DNA of 42,810 nt from Winogradskya humida (GTDB taxonomy: Bacteria; Actinomycetota; Actinomycetes; Mycobacteriales; Micromonosporaceae): the NCBI RefSeq assembly GCF_016862215.1, contig NZ_BOMN01000095.1, positions 1 to 42,810 of the forward strand. The letters are read 5' to 3'. Shown here piece by piece: positions 24,823 to 32,938 of the stretch; within the stretch, counting starts at the first letter, position 1, and each line of letters starts with the position of its first letter. The position numbers and the translations under genes were made by a program. The notes beneath the pieces were generated by a model. The model saw nothing but the letters and a program-made list of their open reading frames with translations. It ran no database searches and was not told where the DNA came from.

Positions 24823-24914
24823 GAACGGTAAGACGCCGACCACAGCTGAGAACGGTAAGACGCCGACCACAGCTGAGAACGGTAAGACGCCGACCGCGTC
24901 TGAGAACGGTCAGG
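24808..24914. repeat. 27-bp tandem repeat containing the methyltransferase stop codon
   Basis: Three identical units beginning GCCGACCACAGCTGAGAACG at 24808, 24835 and 24862, and a diverged one from 24889 that contains the stop codon of the convergent LacI gene. The period is nine codons and each of the first three units preserves TGA in the same phase. Confidence 0.95.
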
Positions 24915-25953
24915 CGGAGCCGCGGATGACGAGGCTGGTGGTGAGGACGACTTCGGGATCCTCGGGCTCGATGCCGTCTATTTTCGAGAGCAGGAGCCGG
25001 ACCATTTCCTGGCCCATCTGCTCGATCGGCTGGTGGACGCTGGTCAACGGCGGGTCGGTGTGCGCGGCCACCACCGAGTCGTCAAAACCAACAACGGCGA
25101 CATCTTGTGGCGTACGCAGGCCGCGCTCGCGCAATATCCGCAGAGCGCCCGCCGCCATGGTGTCCGAAGCAGCGAAGATCGCGTCGAGCTCCGGGTCCTG
25201 CGAAAGCAGTTGGACCGTGGCCGCGGCCCCGCTCTCCTCGCTGAAGTCGCCGTGCGCGACGAGCCCCGGGCCTGCCACGTCGTGATAGCCGGCCAGGCGG
25301 GCGATACCCGCGGCCATGTCCTGCGGCCCGGTGATGGTCGCGATGCGGTGCCGGCCCCGCTCCTTCAGGTACGCGACAGCGTCGCGCGCACCGCCGCGGT
25401 TGTCGGCATCGACGTAGCAGCCGAGATCGGTGCCGGCGGGACGACCGGCGCGGACCGTGGCGACGCCGCGTTCCTCGAGTTTCGTGGGCAGCGGGTCGGC
25501 GCCGTGCAGGGAGAGGAGCAACGCGCCGTCGACGTGCTGGCGGGTGAGGTAGCCCTCGAGGCGTTCGCGTTCGTGGGGGGCCTGGGCGATCATGAGGACC
25601 ATCTGCAGGCCGCGGTCGACGAGGCCGGTGGAGATGGACTGGACGATGCGGCCGAAGAAGGGCTCGGCGAAGAAGCGTTCGCCGGATTCGAAGACGACCA
25701 GGGCGATCGAGTCGGTGCGCTGGGTGACCAGGGTGCGGGCTGCCCTGTTCGGTACGTATCCGAGCTCGGCGATCGCGGAGCGCACCGCTTCGCGGGCCTG
25801 ATCGCTGACCTGGGCCGAGCCGTTGATGACGCGGGACACCGTGCCGCGGCCGACGCCGGCGCGGGTGGCCACCTCGTCGAGCGTCGGCGGGCGGGTCGCG
25901 GGCAGAGCCTGCCCTGATCGGGAAACCGCCCTCCTAGCAGACAACTGCCGCAC
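24910..25953 (-). CDS. LacI/GalR-family transcriptional regulator
   Basis: 347 aa. N-terminal helix-turn-helix (PTLDEVATRAGVGRGTVSRVINGS, about 23-46) with hinge helix NRAARTLV, then a periplasmic-binding-like sugar domain (DSIALVVFESGERFFAEPFFGRIVQSI ... DGALLLSLHG ... RIATITGPQDMAAG ... DAIFAASDTMAAGALRILRERGLRTPQDVAVVGFDD ... PPLTSVHQP). It should bind a palindromic operator and respond to a sugar. The start is probably GTG 25953, although no strong ribosome binding site is seen. No sugar transporter is adjacent; the GH13 gene at 7863 is a possible but unproven target. Confidence 0.93.
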   Translation of the reverse strand: MRQLSARRAVSRSGQALPATRPPTLDEVATRAGVGRGTVSRVINGSAQVSDQAREAVRSAIAELGYVPNRAARTLVTQRTDSIALVVFESGERFFAEPFFGRIVQSISTGLVDRGLQMVLMIAQAPHERERLEGYLTRQHVDGALLLSLHGADPLPTKLEERGVATVRAGRPAGTDLGCYVDADNRGGARDAVAYLKERGRHRIATITGPQDMAAGIARLAGYHDVAGPGLVAHGDFSEESGAAATVQLLSQDPELDAIFAASDTMAAGALRILRERGLRTPQDVAVVGFDDSVVAAHTDPPLTSVHQPIEQMGQEMVRLLLSKIDGIEPEDPEVVLTTSLVIRGSA

Positions 25954-26029
25954 CTTTCGACGGGCACGTCACGAGCCCGCTGCGCGCGACGACGAGTTCC
26001 CGTCAACCTACCTCCCGCGCGCGAAGGCG

Positions 26030-26035
26030 TACGCT
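26030..26035 (+). promoter_or_regulatory. -10 box, leaderless promoter of permuted amine oxidase
   Basis: TACGCT followed by GCGGCC and GTG 26042. Supports the permuted N-terminus as the true protein start, since translation would begin directly there. Confidence 0.5.
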
Positions 26036-26041
26036 GCGGCC

Positions 26042-27247
26042 GTGATGCGAGCTTTTCTCGTCTCCCACTGGGGTGACGACCCGTGGTCCCGGGGTTCGTG
26101 GAGCCTGATCGGGCGGGGCGGGACGCCTGCCGACCGGGTGACGCTGGGCAGCGCGGTGGGCGTACGGCTGCGGATCGCCGGGGAGGCCACCCACCCGGAC
26201 CGGGCCGGGATGGCGCACGGCGCGTACGAGAAGGGCCGCGAGGCCGGGCTGTGGGCCGCGGACCTGGGGCATCGGCGGGTCGCGGTGGTCGGTGCCGGGA
26301 TGGCGGGGCTGGCGGCGGCGCGGCAGTTGACCCGTCTCGGCGTACACGCGGAGGTCTTCGAGGCCCGGGACCGCCTCGGCGGGCGGACCGCCGGGCGGGA
26401 TCTGGACGGCTTCCGATTTGATCTTGGTGCCAACTGGCTTCAGCAGTACGCGGGGAACGCGCTGGCGCGGATCGCGGAGCGGCTGGGGCTGCGCACGGTG
26501 CCCACGGACTTCGCCGATCCGATGGTGTTGCGGGGCGCGCCGGCTCCGGAGGGGCTCGACGTGGACGCGCAGCGACGGCTGGCGGCGGCACCGGCGGATG
26601 CGTCGATCGCGGACGTCGTCGACGCGTGGCTGCGCGAGCCGGCGCCGTGGACGCCCGCGGACATCCAGCGGTTCGCGGACGCGGAGATCATCATGGATTC
26701 GGGGGCGCCGCTGTCGTGGCTGAGCGCCCGGCACGGGTTCGAGCCGGGGGTCGGCGAGGGCGACCGGTGGATCGCGGGCAGTTACCGGCTGCTGGTCGAC
26801 CATCTCGCCCGCGGCCTCACCGTGCACCTGTCGAGCCCGGTCTCGCACGTGAGCGCCGGGCCTGAGGGCGTTCTCGTCGGGGGCAGCCGTTTCGACGCGG
26901 CGATCGTGACGGTGCCGGTGGGGGTGCTGAAGGCGGGCACGCTCGCTTTTGTGCCGCCGTTGCCGCAGGGGCATCGCGACGCGCTTTCGCGGCTGGGAAT
27001 GGGGCGGGTCGAGAAGGTGGTGCTCCGCTTCGACGAGCACTTCTGGCCGGTGTCGCGTTCGGGTTACTACCGGATCCACGGGCCGGGCGCCGGCGATATC
27101 TGCGAATGGCTCGACGCTACCGGCGCTGACGGCGTACCCACCTTGGTCGGATTGTTCGCCGGGCCCTGGCTCGCCTCGCTGTGGAATGGCACGGACGCCG
27201 ACATCGCGCAGCGCGCCGCTTCCATCGTGCGCGATGCCGTGGCATAG
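26042..27247 (+). CDS. flavin amine oxidase with circularly permuted C-terminal segment
   Basis: 401 aa. Residues 2-73 read SHWGDDPWSRGSWS ... RLRIAGEATHPDRAGMAHGAYEKGREAG. In ordinary flavin amine oxidases this is the very C-terminus, carrying the FAD-contacting GEAT and the HGA helix. Only after it comes the usual N-terminus VAVVGAGMAGLAAARQL (FAD Rossmann, about 81-97), EVFEARDRLGGR, FDLGANWLQ, and later KVVLRFDEHFW. The protein ends at LVGLFAGPWLASLWNGTDADIAQRAASIVRDAVA, just where the WGDDPWSRGS segment should follow. All parts are in one frame. Start GTG 26042 (or ATG 26045) is backed by a TACGCT box. Expected activity: FAD-dependent oxidation of an amine, substrate unknown. A bidirectional terminator follows. 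Confidence 0.88.
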   Translation: MMRAFLVSHWGDDPWSRGSWSLIGRGGTPADRVTLGSAVGVRLRIAGEATHPDRAGMAHGAYEKGREAGLWAADLGHRRVAVVGAGMAGLAAARQLTRLGVHAEVFEARDRLGGRTAGRDLDGFRFDLGANWLQQYAGNALARIAERLGLRTVPTDFADPMVLRGAPAPEGLDVDAQRRLAAAPADASIADVVDAWLREPAPWTPADIQRFADAEIIMDSGAPLSWLSARHGFEPGVGEGDRWIAGSYRLLVDHLARGLTVHLSSPVSHVSAGPEGVLVGGSRFDAAIVTVPVGVLKAGTLAFVPPLPQGHRDALSRLGMGRVEKVVLRFDEHFWPVSRSGYYRIHGPGAGDICEWLDATGADGVPTLVGLFAGPWLASLWNGTDADIAQRAASIVRDAVA

Positions 27248-27252
27248 CACGA

Positions 27253-27293
27253 AGGGCCGCACAGCCAAGGGGGAGATTTGGCTGGACGGCCCT
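27253..27293. terminator. bidirectional hairpin terminator
   Basis: AGGGCCG / CGGCCCT and the inner CAGCCAA / TTGGCTG form a long stem with one small internal loop, between the convergent amine oxidase (stop 27247) and the minus-strand membrane protein (stop 27312). Confidence 0.8.
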
Positions 27294-27311
27294 CCGGGGC
27301 CTTCGGAATTG

Positions 27312-27566
27312 TCAGACGGCGTTGAGGAGAAGCGCGCTCAGGACCATGCCGAGCACCGCGCCGGCCACTCCGGCAGCGGCGGCGTACCAGCCGAGCGGGC
27401 GGTCGCCGAGGGAACCGGCGATCACACCGAGAATCACGGCCACGAGGCCGAAAACGGGCGGGAAGAACACGATCGCGAGGGCCGCGAAGACGAAGCCCAC
27501 AATGGTGCAGACCCGGGCTGCGGTAACGCCGGAACGGGTCGGCCGAGTGCTGGTCACCTGCGCCAT
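27312..27566 (-). CDS. small membrane protein, two to three helices
   Basis: 84 aa from ATG 27566 (an ATG at 27569 is adjacent). AAGGAG lies 5-8 nt upstream. Hydrophobic segments at ~17-40 (ARVCTIVGFVFAALAIVFFPPVFGLVAVILGVIAGS) and ~60-82 flank a GDRPLGWYAAAAGVAGAVLGM hairpin, resembling DUF4190-like actinobacterial proteins. Function unknown. Monocistronic between two terminator-like regions. Confidence 0.75.
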   Translation of the reverse strand: MAQVTSTRPTRSGVTAARVCTIVGFVFAALAIVFFPPVFGLVAVILGVIAGSLGDRPLGWYAAAAGVAGAVLGMVLSALLLNAV

Positions 27567-27636
27567 CATCCAACTCCTTCGTGAGAATCGCTGACACCGT
27601 TCAGCTACCCACAGTGGAGCAGACCCCAAACAAAAA

Positions 27637-28269
27637 TCATTCCTGATGTACGGGCTGAGCGCTCGACGCCCGTGCCCGGGTGACGTCCGCCATCAGCCGG
27701 TCCCACGCCGGATCGGGCCGGAAAGGGCCCAGCGCGAGCCGGCTGCCGACCCGGGCGTACGTGTATTCCCACCAGGCCGCGACCCGCACCGGCCAGAGCC
27801 CCACCCGGACCGCCCCCGCGAGGAAGCAGCGGTGCACCAGCAGCGTCGCGGCGAGGATGTCGTCGTCGAACTCGGCACCTTCCTCGTCGACCGCCCGTCC
27901 CAGGGCGCGCACGTCGCGGTGCATCTCTGAGTACGCGATGAGGTGCGGGGTCGCCGGCACGCGCACCTCGGCCCCGGGCACGAGCATGTCAGCGGCGTAC
28001 GCCGGCATGAACACGACGTCGTCGACGGTGATGATGAGGGGAAGCTCCTCGTGGCCGCGCCGCACGCCCAGCTCGAGGCCGGGGTCGCCGGTGGGCACGA
28101 TCACCTGCTCGAAACCCAGGACGTCGCGGATCGCGAGCGTGACCGCGTCACCGATGGCCGGGATGGTCACGGTCACGGCGCCGGCGGCCACCGACACCTC
28201 CGTGCCGGGTAGTTCGCCGAGCAGACCCACGAGAGCTTCACTGTGCATGTGCTCGTTATACCCAATCAT
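27637..28269 (-). CDS. hypothetical protein
   Basis: 210 aa; ATG 28269 has GAGG 5 nt upstream, while ATG 28248 has none. Features: PAIGDAVTLAIRDVLGFEQVIVPTGDPG, DDVVFMPAYAADMLVPGAEVRVPATPHLIAYSEMHRDVRAL and a Trp-rich VGLWPVRVAAWWEYTYARVGS near the C-terminus. No family recognised. It diverges from the TetR-C-like gene at 28412 across an AT-rich 142-bp region that holds inverted repeats. Confidence 0.65.
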   Translation of the reverse strand: MIGYNEHMHSEALVGLLGELPGTEVSVAAGAVTVTIPAIGDAVTLAIRDVLGFEQVIVPTGDPGLELGVRRGHEELPLIITVDDVVFMPAYAADMLVPGAEVRVPATPHLIAYSEMHRDVRALGRAVDEEGAEFDDDILAATLLVHRCFLAGAVRVGLWPVRVAAWWEYTYARVGSRLALGPFRPDPAWDRLMADVTRARASSAQPVHQE

Positions 28270-28411
28270 GGCGACCTCGACAATTTCTTACAGTAATCGC
28301 CGCGCTACTAAAGGTAATATTTACCGCCATCGTAAAACGGCAAGGACTAGACTCCGAGTACTACGCACTCACGCACTTGTCCGGAACGGGAAACGGCCAA
28401 AGAATCGTTGC
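28270..28411. promoter_or_regulatory. AT-rich divergent promoter region with palindromes
   Basis: Much less GC-rich than the rest of the window. It contains the inverted repeat GGTAA-TAT-TTACC (28313-28325) and the neighbouring TTACAGTAA. Such sites fit a dimeric regulator; the coupled TetR-like gene at 28412 is the obvious candidate. The sequence near 28355 (CCGAGTACTACGCAC) resembles that at 36890 (CGGAGTACTGCGTAC). Confidence 0.55.
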
Positions 28412-29326
28412 ATGACGGTCGGTAAGGCAGAACTGCCCTATCCCTATAACCAGGACTTCTCGGGCATCGTCACCCGCGTGAAGGGTGTCCGGGAGGCCAC
28501 GCGCGCCGCGCTGGTGAACTCGCCGAAGGTGGCGTCCTACCTCAAGGCCGGTGCCAACCTCGTCGAGCAGAACCTGGGTGCGTGCGACTGGGCAGCGGTC
28601 GCCGACACCGGCAAGAAGCAGTACTGGTCGGGGCTGCGGTTCCTGACCGAGCGCGCACTGTCGCGTGAGATGGAGAGCCTCGAGCCGCCGTTCCTGCGGC
28701 AGAAGGGCGACGGGCCCTACCGCGCGACCTGGGCCAGTCACGACGACTACCTGAACGACCTGCTCACCTTCATGTTCCACGCGAACAACTACGACCCGCA
28801 GTACAACGCCGAGGTGGAGACCCGCGGCTGGCTCGACGACGAGGAGAGCTTCGTCGACGCGATCGACCGCGCCACCTTCGCCGAGCTGCAGGCGATCTGC
28901 CGGATGCCGCTGTTCCGGCTCCAGCTCATCATGGTCGCCACCGCGGACCGCAACGACGGCATCCATGACGCGATCGCCAATCAGTACGACGGCGCCCTCG
29001 AGCCGTGGAAGAAGATCTACGAGTCGACGTTCGCCTCCCGCGGTTTCCAGCTGCGCAACGGCGTCACGCTCGACCAGCTCGCCAACATGCTCGCCGCGGT
29101 CACCGAGGGCTTCGCCCTGCACCACCTGGGCGATCCCGGCGCGGGCATCGTCGGCGAGGACCACCAGGACAACCTGGTCGCCATGGCGGTCCTCGGCATC
29201 CTCAACAGCTACCTCGAACCGGTCAATGAACCATCCGGGCTGACCTTGCGTGAGCACTTCCGAGACACCTCGTTCCGGGCGCGCCCGGCGGATCGCACCA
29301 TCGACCAGAACGGGGACCGACCATGA
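28412..29326 (+). CDS. TetR-C-like protein without an evident HTH, coupled to serine hydrolase
   Basis: 304 aa. The C-terminal part (TLDQLANMLAAVTEGFALHHLGDPGAGIV, about 225-255) resembles the ligand-binding domain of TetR/AcrR regulators, which typically read 'laa.l.al.eGl.l...dp'. The first part (PYPYNQDFSGIVTRVKGVREATRAALVNSPKVASYL) lacks the canonical TetR helix-turn-helix (GVS...YYHF), and the middle (PYRATWASHDDYLNDLLTFMFHANNYDPQ) is unfamiliar. The stop overlaps the next gene as ATGA. So it could be a divergent regulator or a protein that lost DNA binding. The AT-rich palindromic region upstream hints at regulation by a dimer. Confidence 0.6.
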   Translation: MTVGKAELPYPYNQDFSGIVTRVKGVREATRAALVNSPKVASYLKAGANLVEQNLGACDWAAVADTGKKQYWSGLRFLTERALSREMESLEPPFLRQKGDGPYRATWASHDDYLNDLLTFMFHANNYDPQYNAEVETRGWLDDEESFVDAIDRATFAELQAICRMPLFRLQLIMVATADRNDGIHDAIANQYDGALEPWKKIYESTFASRGFQLRNGVTLDQLANMLAAVTEGFALHHLGDPGAGIVGEDHQDNLVAMAVLGILNSYLEPVNEPSGLTLREHFRDTSFRARPADRTIDQNGDRP

Positions 29327-30507
29327 CCAGCACGATCGAGCCACCGGCCGTCCGCCCCGCCGCCGCCCACTCCTCCTGGTGGGAACGGCAGAGCGACGTG
29401 ATCATGCGCAGGCCGCTCAACGAGTGGACCTTCACCCACATGAACTGGCTGATGCCCACCGAGCGCGTCGGCTGCGGCCTGGAATACCGTCCCCTGTCGG
29501 TCGCGTCCGTGCCCCTCGACCTGACCTACCGCTTCGACGACCACGACTACAGCCTCACGGACCTGCACCACCGCACGTTCACCACCGCGTTCGTGGTGCT
29601 GCACCACGGCCGGATCGTGCACGAGAGCTACCCCGGGGCCTTCGCCGGCCCGCGCACCAGGATGCAGCTGTTCTCGCTCTCCAAATCGGTCACCTCGATT
29701 TTGTTCGGCATCGCGCTGGCCGACGGCGCGATCGGCAGCATCAAGGACCAGATCACCGACTACCGCCCCGACTTCGTCGGCACCGCCTACGACGGGGTCA
29801 CCCTCGCCGATCTGCTCGACATGAGCAGCGGCGTCGGCGAGCTCGAGTCCTGGGACGGCACCGCCAGCATCATCCGCGACTTCGAACGAGCCGTCCTCAG
29901 CGGTGGCGACGTCCCCGCCATCATCCGCTCCGCGCCCCGCACCACCCCCAGCGGCGAAACGTTCAACTACTCCACGTTCGACGCCCAGATCCTGGGCTGG
30001 GTCCTCGAAGCGGCAACGGGCAGCACCCTGGCGGCCTACGCCTCGGACAAGCTCTGGACCAGGATCGGCGCCGAACGCGACGCCTACTACGGCCTCACCC
30101 GCTCCCAGCCCCGCACCGCCATCGGCGCGGGCGCCTTCAACGCCACCGCCCGCGACCTCGCCCGCCTCGGCCTCCTGATGTCCCACGACGGCCGCCTCGC
30201 CGGCGACCAGATCGTCCCCCGCGACTGGGCCCGCCGAAGCCGCGGCACCGACCTCCCCCACCTGGCAGTCGGCGCCCTCGGCCCCTCAGGCTATGACCAC
30301 TATGGGTACGCCAACCAGTGGTGGACCCTCGGCGAAAGCTGCTTCAACGCCTTCACCGGCCTCGGCGTCCACGGCCAATACCTCTTCGTCGACCCCGCCG
30401 CCGACGTCGTCATCGTCAAATGCAGCGCCTGGCCCACCGAGGACGACCCCACCCGGGACCGGGAAACCATCACCGCCCTCCGCCGCATAGCCGACCACCT
30501 GGCCTGA
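29323..30507 (+). CDS. serine hydrolase of the beta-lactamase / penicillin-binding superfamily
   Basis: 394 aa without a signal peptide. SxxK motif at Ser118-Lys121 (FSLSKS), tyrosine motif NYSTFD near residue 209 and a C-terminal GVHGQYLFVDPAADVVIV segment match class C beta-lactamase-like esterases, including 6-aminohexanoate-dimer hydrolase (NylB) type enzymes. Lack of export suggests an intracellular esterase or amidase, not an antibiotic-resistance enzyme. It overlaps the preceding gene by 4 nt and is co-expressed with it. The substrate may be the effector of the upstream protein, but this is speculation. Confidence 0.88.
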   Translation: MTSTIEPPAVRPAAAHSSWWERQSDVIMRRPLNEWTFTHMNWLMPTERVGCGLEYRPLSVASVPLDLTYRFDDHDYSLTDLHHRTFTTAFVVLHHGRIVHESYPGAFAGPRTRMQLFSLSKSVTSILFGIALADGAIGSIKDQITDYRPDFVGTAYDGVTLADLLDMSSGVGELESWDGTASIIRDFERAVLSGGDVPAIIRSAPRTTPSGETFNYSTFDAQILGWVLEAATGSTLAAYASDKLWTRIGAERDAYYGLTRSQPRTAIGAGAFNATARDLARLGLLMSHDGRLAGDQIVPRDWARRSRGTDLPHLAVGALGPSGYDHYGYANQWWTLGESCFNAFTGLGVHGQYLFVDPAADVVIVKCSAWPTEDDPTRDRETITALRRIADHLA

Positions 30508-30529
30508 CCCCCTCCCCTCCGTCCGCCAC

Positions 30530-30730
30530 CTCCCGCCGTTCCGCCTCCAGCCTTTCCACCTCCAGCCGTTCCACCTCCCGCCGTTCCACCTCCCGCCGTT
30601 CCGCCTTCAGCCTGACCCCCTCCCTCCCTCCCTGCCCCCTCCGCCACCTCCGGCCTTTCCCCCTCCGACCATTCCGCCTTCAGCCGGTCCGCCTTCAGCC
30701 GGTCCGCCTTCAGCCTCTACCCCTCCGGCC
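30530..30730. repeat. 15-bp pyrimidine-rich repeat array
   Basis: Imperfect units of CGCCGTTCCACCTCC starting after the serine hydrolase stop, with strand asymmetry (almost no purine runs on the + strand). Confidence 0.8.
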
Positions 30731-30879
30731 ATCCCACCCTCGGCCCGCCCTCTTGGGCCGATCTACTTCCGGCCCGTCCCCTTCGACCGGTCCCCGCCGG
30801 CATCAGAAGCCTTATTCCCCGCCCAGGTCCGGGCCGGTGCGGTCCGCCCGCCCGGTCCGCACCGGCCCGCCCTGGGAGC

Positions 30880-31075
30880 ACCCCGCAAGCCGCACCACCC
30901 CGCACCACCCGGCAATCCGCACAACCCCGCACGCCGCACCACCCCGCGCCACCCCGCAAGCCGCACCACCTCGCATCACCCGGCAAATCGCACCACCTCG
31001 CATCACCCGGCAAGCCGCACCACCCGATCCACCCGGCAAGCCGATCCACCCGATCCACCCGGCAAGCGCACCGAT
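30880..31075. repeat. 27-bp repeat array
   Basis: Imperfect copies of CGCACCACCTCGCATCACCC plus GGCAAGC; the best pair is near 30960-31020. Degeneracy increases outward from it. Confidence 0.8.
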
Positions 31076-31132
31076 CGACTAGCTGCACCACCGCTCCACT
31101 TCGCACTCCGCTCCACCGCATCAGAACGTCCC

Positions 31133-31191
31133 GTGTGCGTGCGCACGCACGTACACCCCTACAACCTGCGCGCATATGTGTGCGTGCACAC
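31133..31191. other. two alternating purine-pyrimidine tracts (Z-DNA prone)
   Basis: 31133-31156 and 31167-31191 alternate strictly purine/pyrimidine for 24 and 25 nt. The first contains the 16-bp perfect palindrome GTGCGTGCGCACGCAC (31135-31150). Confidence 0.85.
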
Positions 31192-31638
31192 CACCCCGTA
31201 CCACCCGAAATCCGCACGCTGCGCCACCCGCACGACAGCACTCGTGCGGGTGCGCCGCCCTCACCCGTGCCGGCGTTCATGACACAGAACGGCAGTGCAT
31301 CGTTCCGACAGCACGATGCGTGCCGTGAGACCGCCGTGCGGAAACCGTCAGGTGATACCCGCACCGATCGCCGTCCGGCTGTTCGCACCCCGCGAAGCGT
31401 GCCCCGGGCCCGACGACCGGGCGCCGTCCCCGCAGGCCCAGGACCGCCGCAGCAATGCCGGCGGCGCGAGACCACGTCCGGAGAACTGATCCGCGAGCAT
31501 TCACCCGATCACGGTAATCATCGCCGCGAAAGCGGTCCCTTTACATTCTTCGCCGGCCGGAATCCGGTCAGTGCCACAGGCTGCCCGTAATCCGTCCGTC
31601 AGTAATGCGCGATACCGCTTCCCTGAAAGGACACATAC

Positions 31639-32772
31639 ATGAGAACTGTGCTCCGACGGCGTTACGCCGTCCGCCTGGCCGCAGCCGGTCAGGCCGTTGT
31701 GCTCGCCCTTGCCGGTGTTGTTCTTACCACCAGCGGCCCCGCGAACGCGGTGGTCAATGTCGCCGGAACCGTTCTGTCGTCGGCGAATCTCACCGTTCCG
31801 GCGGAATACTCAGCGCTGGCAACGGCCAAGAAAATCACGTATGTGACGACCGCGATCAACGGCGCGTTCATCACCACCTCCGGGCTGGTGTTCACGCCGA
31901 AGAGCAACAAGAAGAACAAGACGGTCGTATGGGCGCACGGTACGACCGGGCTGGCCGACAACTGCGCTCCATCCACCAACATAAACGTCTTCTGGCCCGA
32001 GGCGATCGCCGCCATCAAGGTGCTGTTGCAGCGCGGCTGGACCGTTTCCGCCCCGGACTACGCGGGGCTCGGCACGGCCGGTAGCCACCCGTACCTGGTC
32101 GGGGCGAGCGAGGCTCGGGCGATCATCGACAGCGCCAAGGCCGCGCGGAACCTCGACGCCGCGCTCGGCACCCAGTACGCGATCGACGGCCACTCGCAGG
32201 GCGGTCAGGGCGCGTTGTTCGCCAACCAGCTCGCCCCCTCGTACGACGGCGCCCTGGTCCTGAAGGGCACCGCGGCGATCGCACCGGTGTCGAACCTCAA
32301 CCTGATCGCCCCCGACATCCCGGGTACGCCCGGCCAGGGGTACCTCGTGATGGCCCTCTACGGCATCAACGCGGTGGAGCCGACGTTCGTCCCGAACAAC
32401 TACCTGGCAGCGCCGGCGAAGTCCAAGGCCTCGGTGCTGACGACCGGCTGTCTCTACGAGATCCTCGACGCGTACGCCTCGTTCACCCCGGAACAGCTCG
32501 TGCCGGGCGGCGTTGTGTCACAGACCGTCCTGAACAAACTGGCACAGTACGGTAACCCGGCGACGTCCGCGCCCAGCGCCCCGATCCTCATCGTGCAGGG
32601 CACCGACGACGAGGCCGTCCCGTACGTCATCACGGCCGGCCCGCTGATCACCGAGCTGAACACCTACAACGCCCCCGAGCAGTTCATCACCCTCGACGGC
32701 CAGACCCACGACGGCGCGGTCTTCGCCTCCGTGAACACGGTCGCCGACTGGATCGCGGCCCACTTCGTCTGA
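31639..32772 (+). CDS. secreted alpha/beta hydrolase, secretory-lipase family
   Basis: 377 aa. The Sec signal peptide covers residues 1-37 (RRRYAVRLAAAGQAVVLALAGVVLTTSG) with an ANA-VV cleavage site. Mature part: VWAHGTTG (oxyanion region), nucleophile Ser186 in DGHSQGGQGALFANQ, an acid in IVQGTDDEAVPY and His in DGQTHDGAV. This pattern fits the LIP-type secretory lipases / esterases of actinobacteria and fungi. A ribosome binding site AAAGGA lies 7 nt before ATG. It likely hydrolyses lipids or esters outside the cell. A terminator follows. Confidence 0.9.
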   Translation: MRTVLRRRYAVRLAAAGQAVVLALAGVVLTTSGPANAVVNVAGTVLSSANLTVPAEYSALATAKKITYVTTAINGAFITTSGLVFTPKSNKKNKTVVWAHGTTGLADNCAPSTNINVFWPEAIAAIKVLLQRGWTVSAPDYAGLGTAGSHPYLVGASEARAIIDSAKAARNLDAALGTQYAIDGHSQGGQGALFANQLAPSYDGALVLKGTAAIAPVSNLNLIAPDIPGTPGQGYLVMALYGINAVEPTFVPNNYLAAPAKSKASVLTTGCLYEILDAYASFTPEQLVPGGVVSQTVLNKLAQYGNPATSAPSAPILIVQGTDDEAVPYVITAGPLITELNTYNAPEQFITLDGQTHDGAVFASVNTVADWIAAHFV

Positions 32773-32774
32773 GC

Positions 32775-32850
32775 AAACCGCCCGGCCCGTTCGGCCCGCC
32801 CGACCCGAGCGACCCGAACGGCCCGGGCCACCCGAACGGCCCACGCCCAC
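32775..32850. repeat. short CCCGAACGGCC-type repeats after lipase gene
   Basis: Degenerate units of about 10-15 bp (CGGCCCGTTCGG, CCCGAACGGCC) between the lipase stop and its terminator. Confidence 0.65.
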
Positions 32851-32898
32851 CTGACCTGATTCGCCCCCTCTCAGACCGGCCCCTGGGGAGGGACCGGC

Positions 32899-32938
32899 GG
32901 AGCCCCACGCGGGCATATCAACCACCGCGTGGGGCTCC
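32899..32938. terminator. strong terminator after the secreted hydrolase
   Basis: Perfect 14-bp inverted repeat GGAGCCCCACGCGG / CCGCGTGGGGCTCC with a 12-nt loop, about 126 bp past the lipase stop. Confidence 0.85.

Larger units (their letters stand above)
30508..31638. other. 1.1 kb gene-free, repeat-rich spacer
   Basis: No credible gene. From about 30530 to 30730 lie C/T-rich copies of a 15-bp unit (CGCCGTTCCACCTCC). From ~30880 to 31075 there are 27-bp copies (CGCACCACCTCGCATCACCC...). At 31133-31191 are two Z-DNA-prone tracts. The last ~350 bp look unique and include the promoter region of the lipase gene. Open frames here (for example 31135-31590) show no coding bias. Confidence 0.7.

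Noticed and set aside
29323..30507. Antibiotic-resistance beta-lactamase
   Set aside because: No signal peptide, and the sequence resembles intracellular esterase/NylB-type hydrolases; a resistance role is not supported.
30530..31075. CRISPR or transposon ends
   Set aside because: Short degenerate tandem units without spacers, no cas or transposase genes, and no terminal inverted repeats.
31135..31590. Plus-strand open frame in the repeat-rich spacer
   Set aside because: Rich in Pro, Arg and Thr, no ribosome binding site or family match, and it includes the Z-DNA-like tract.
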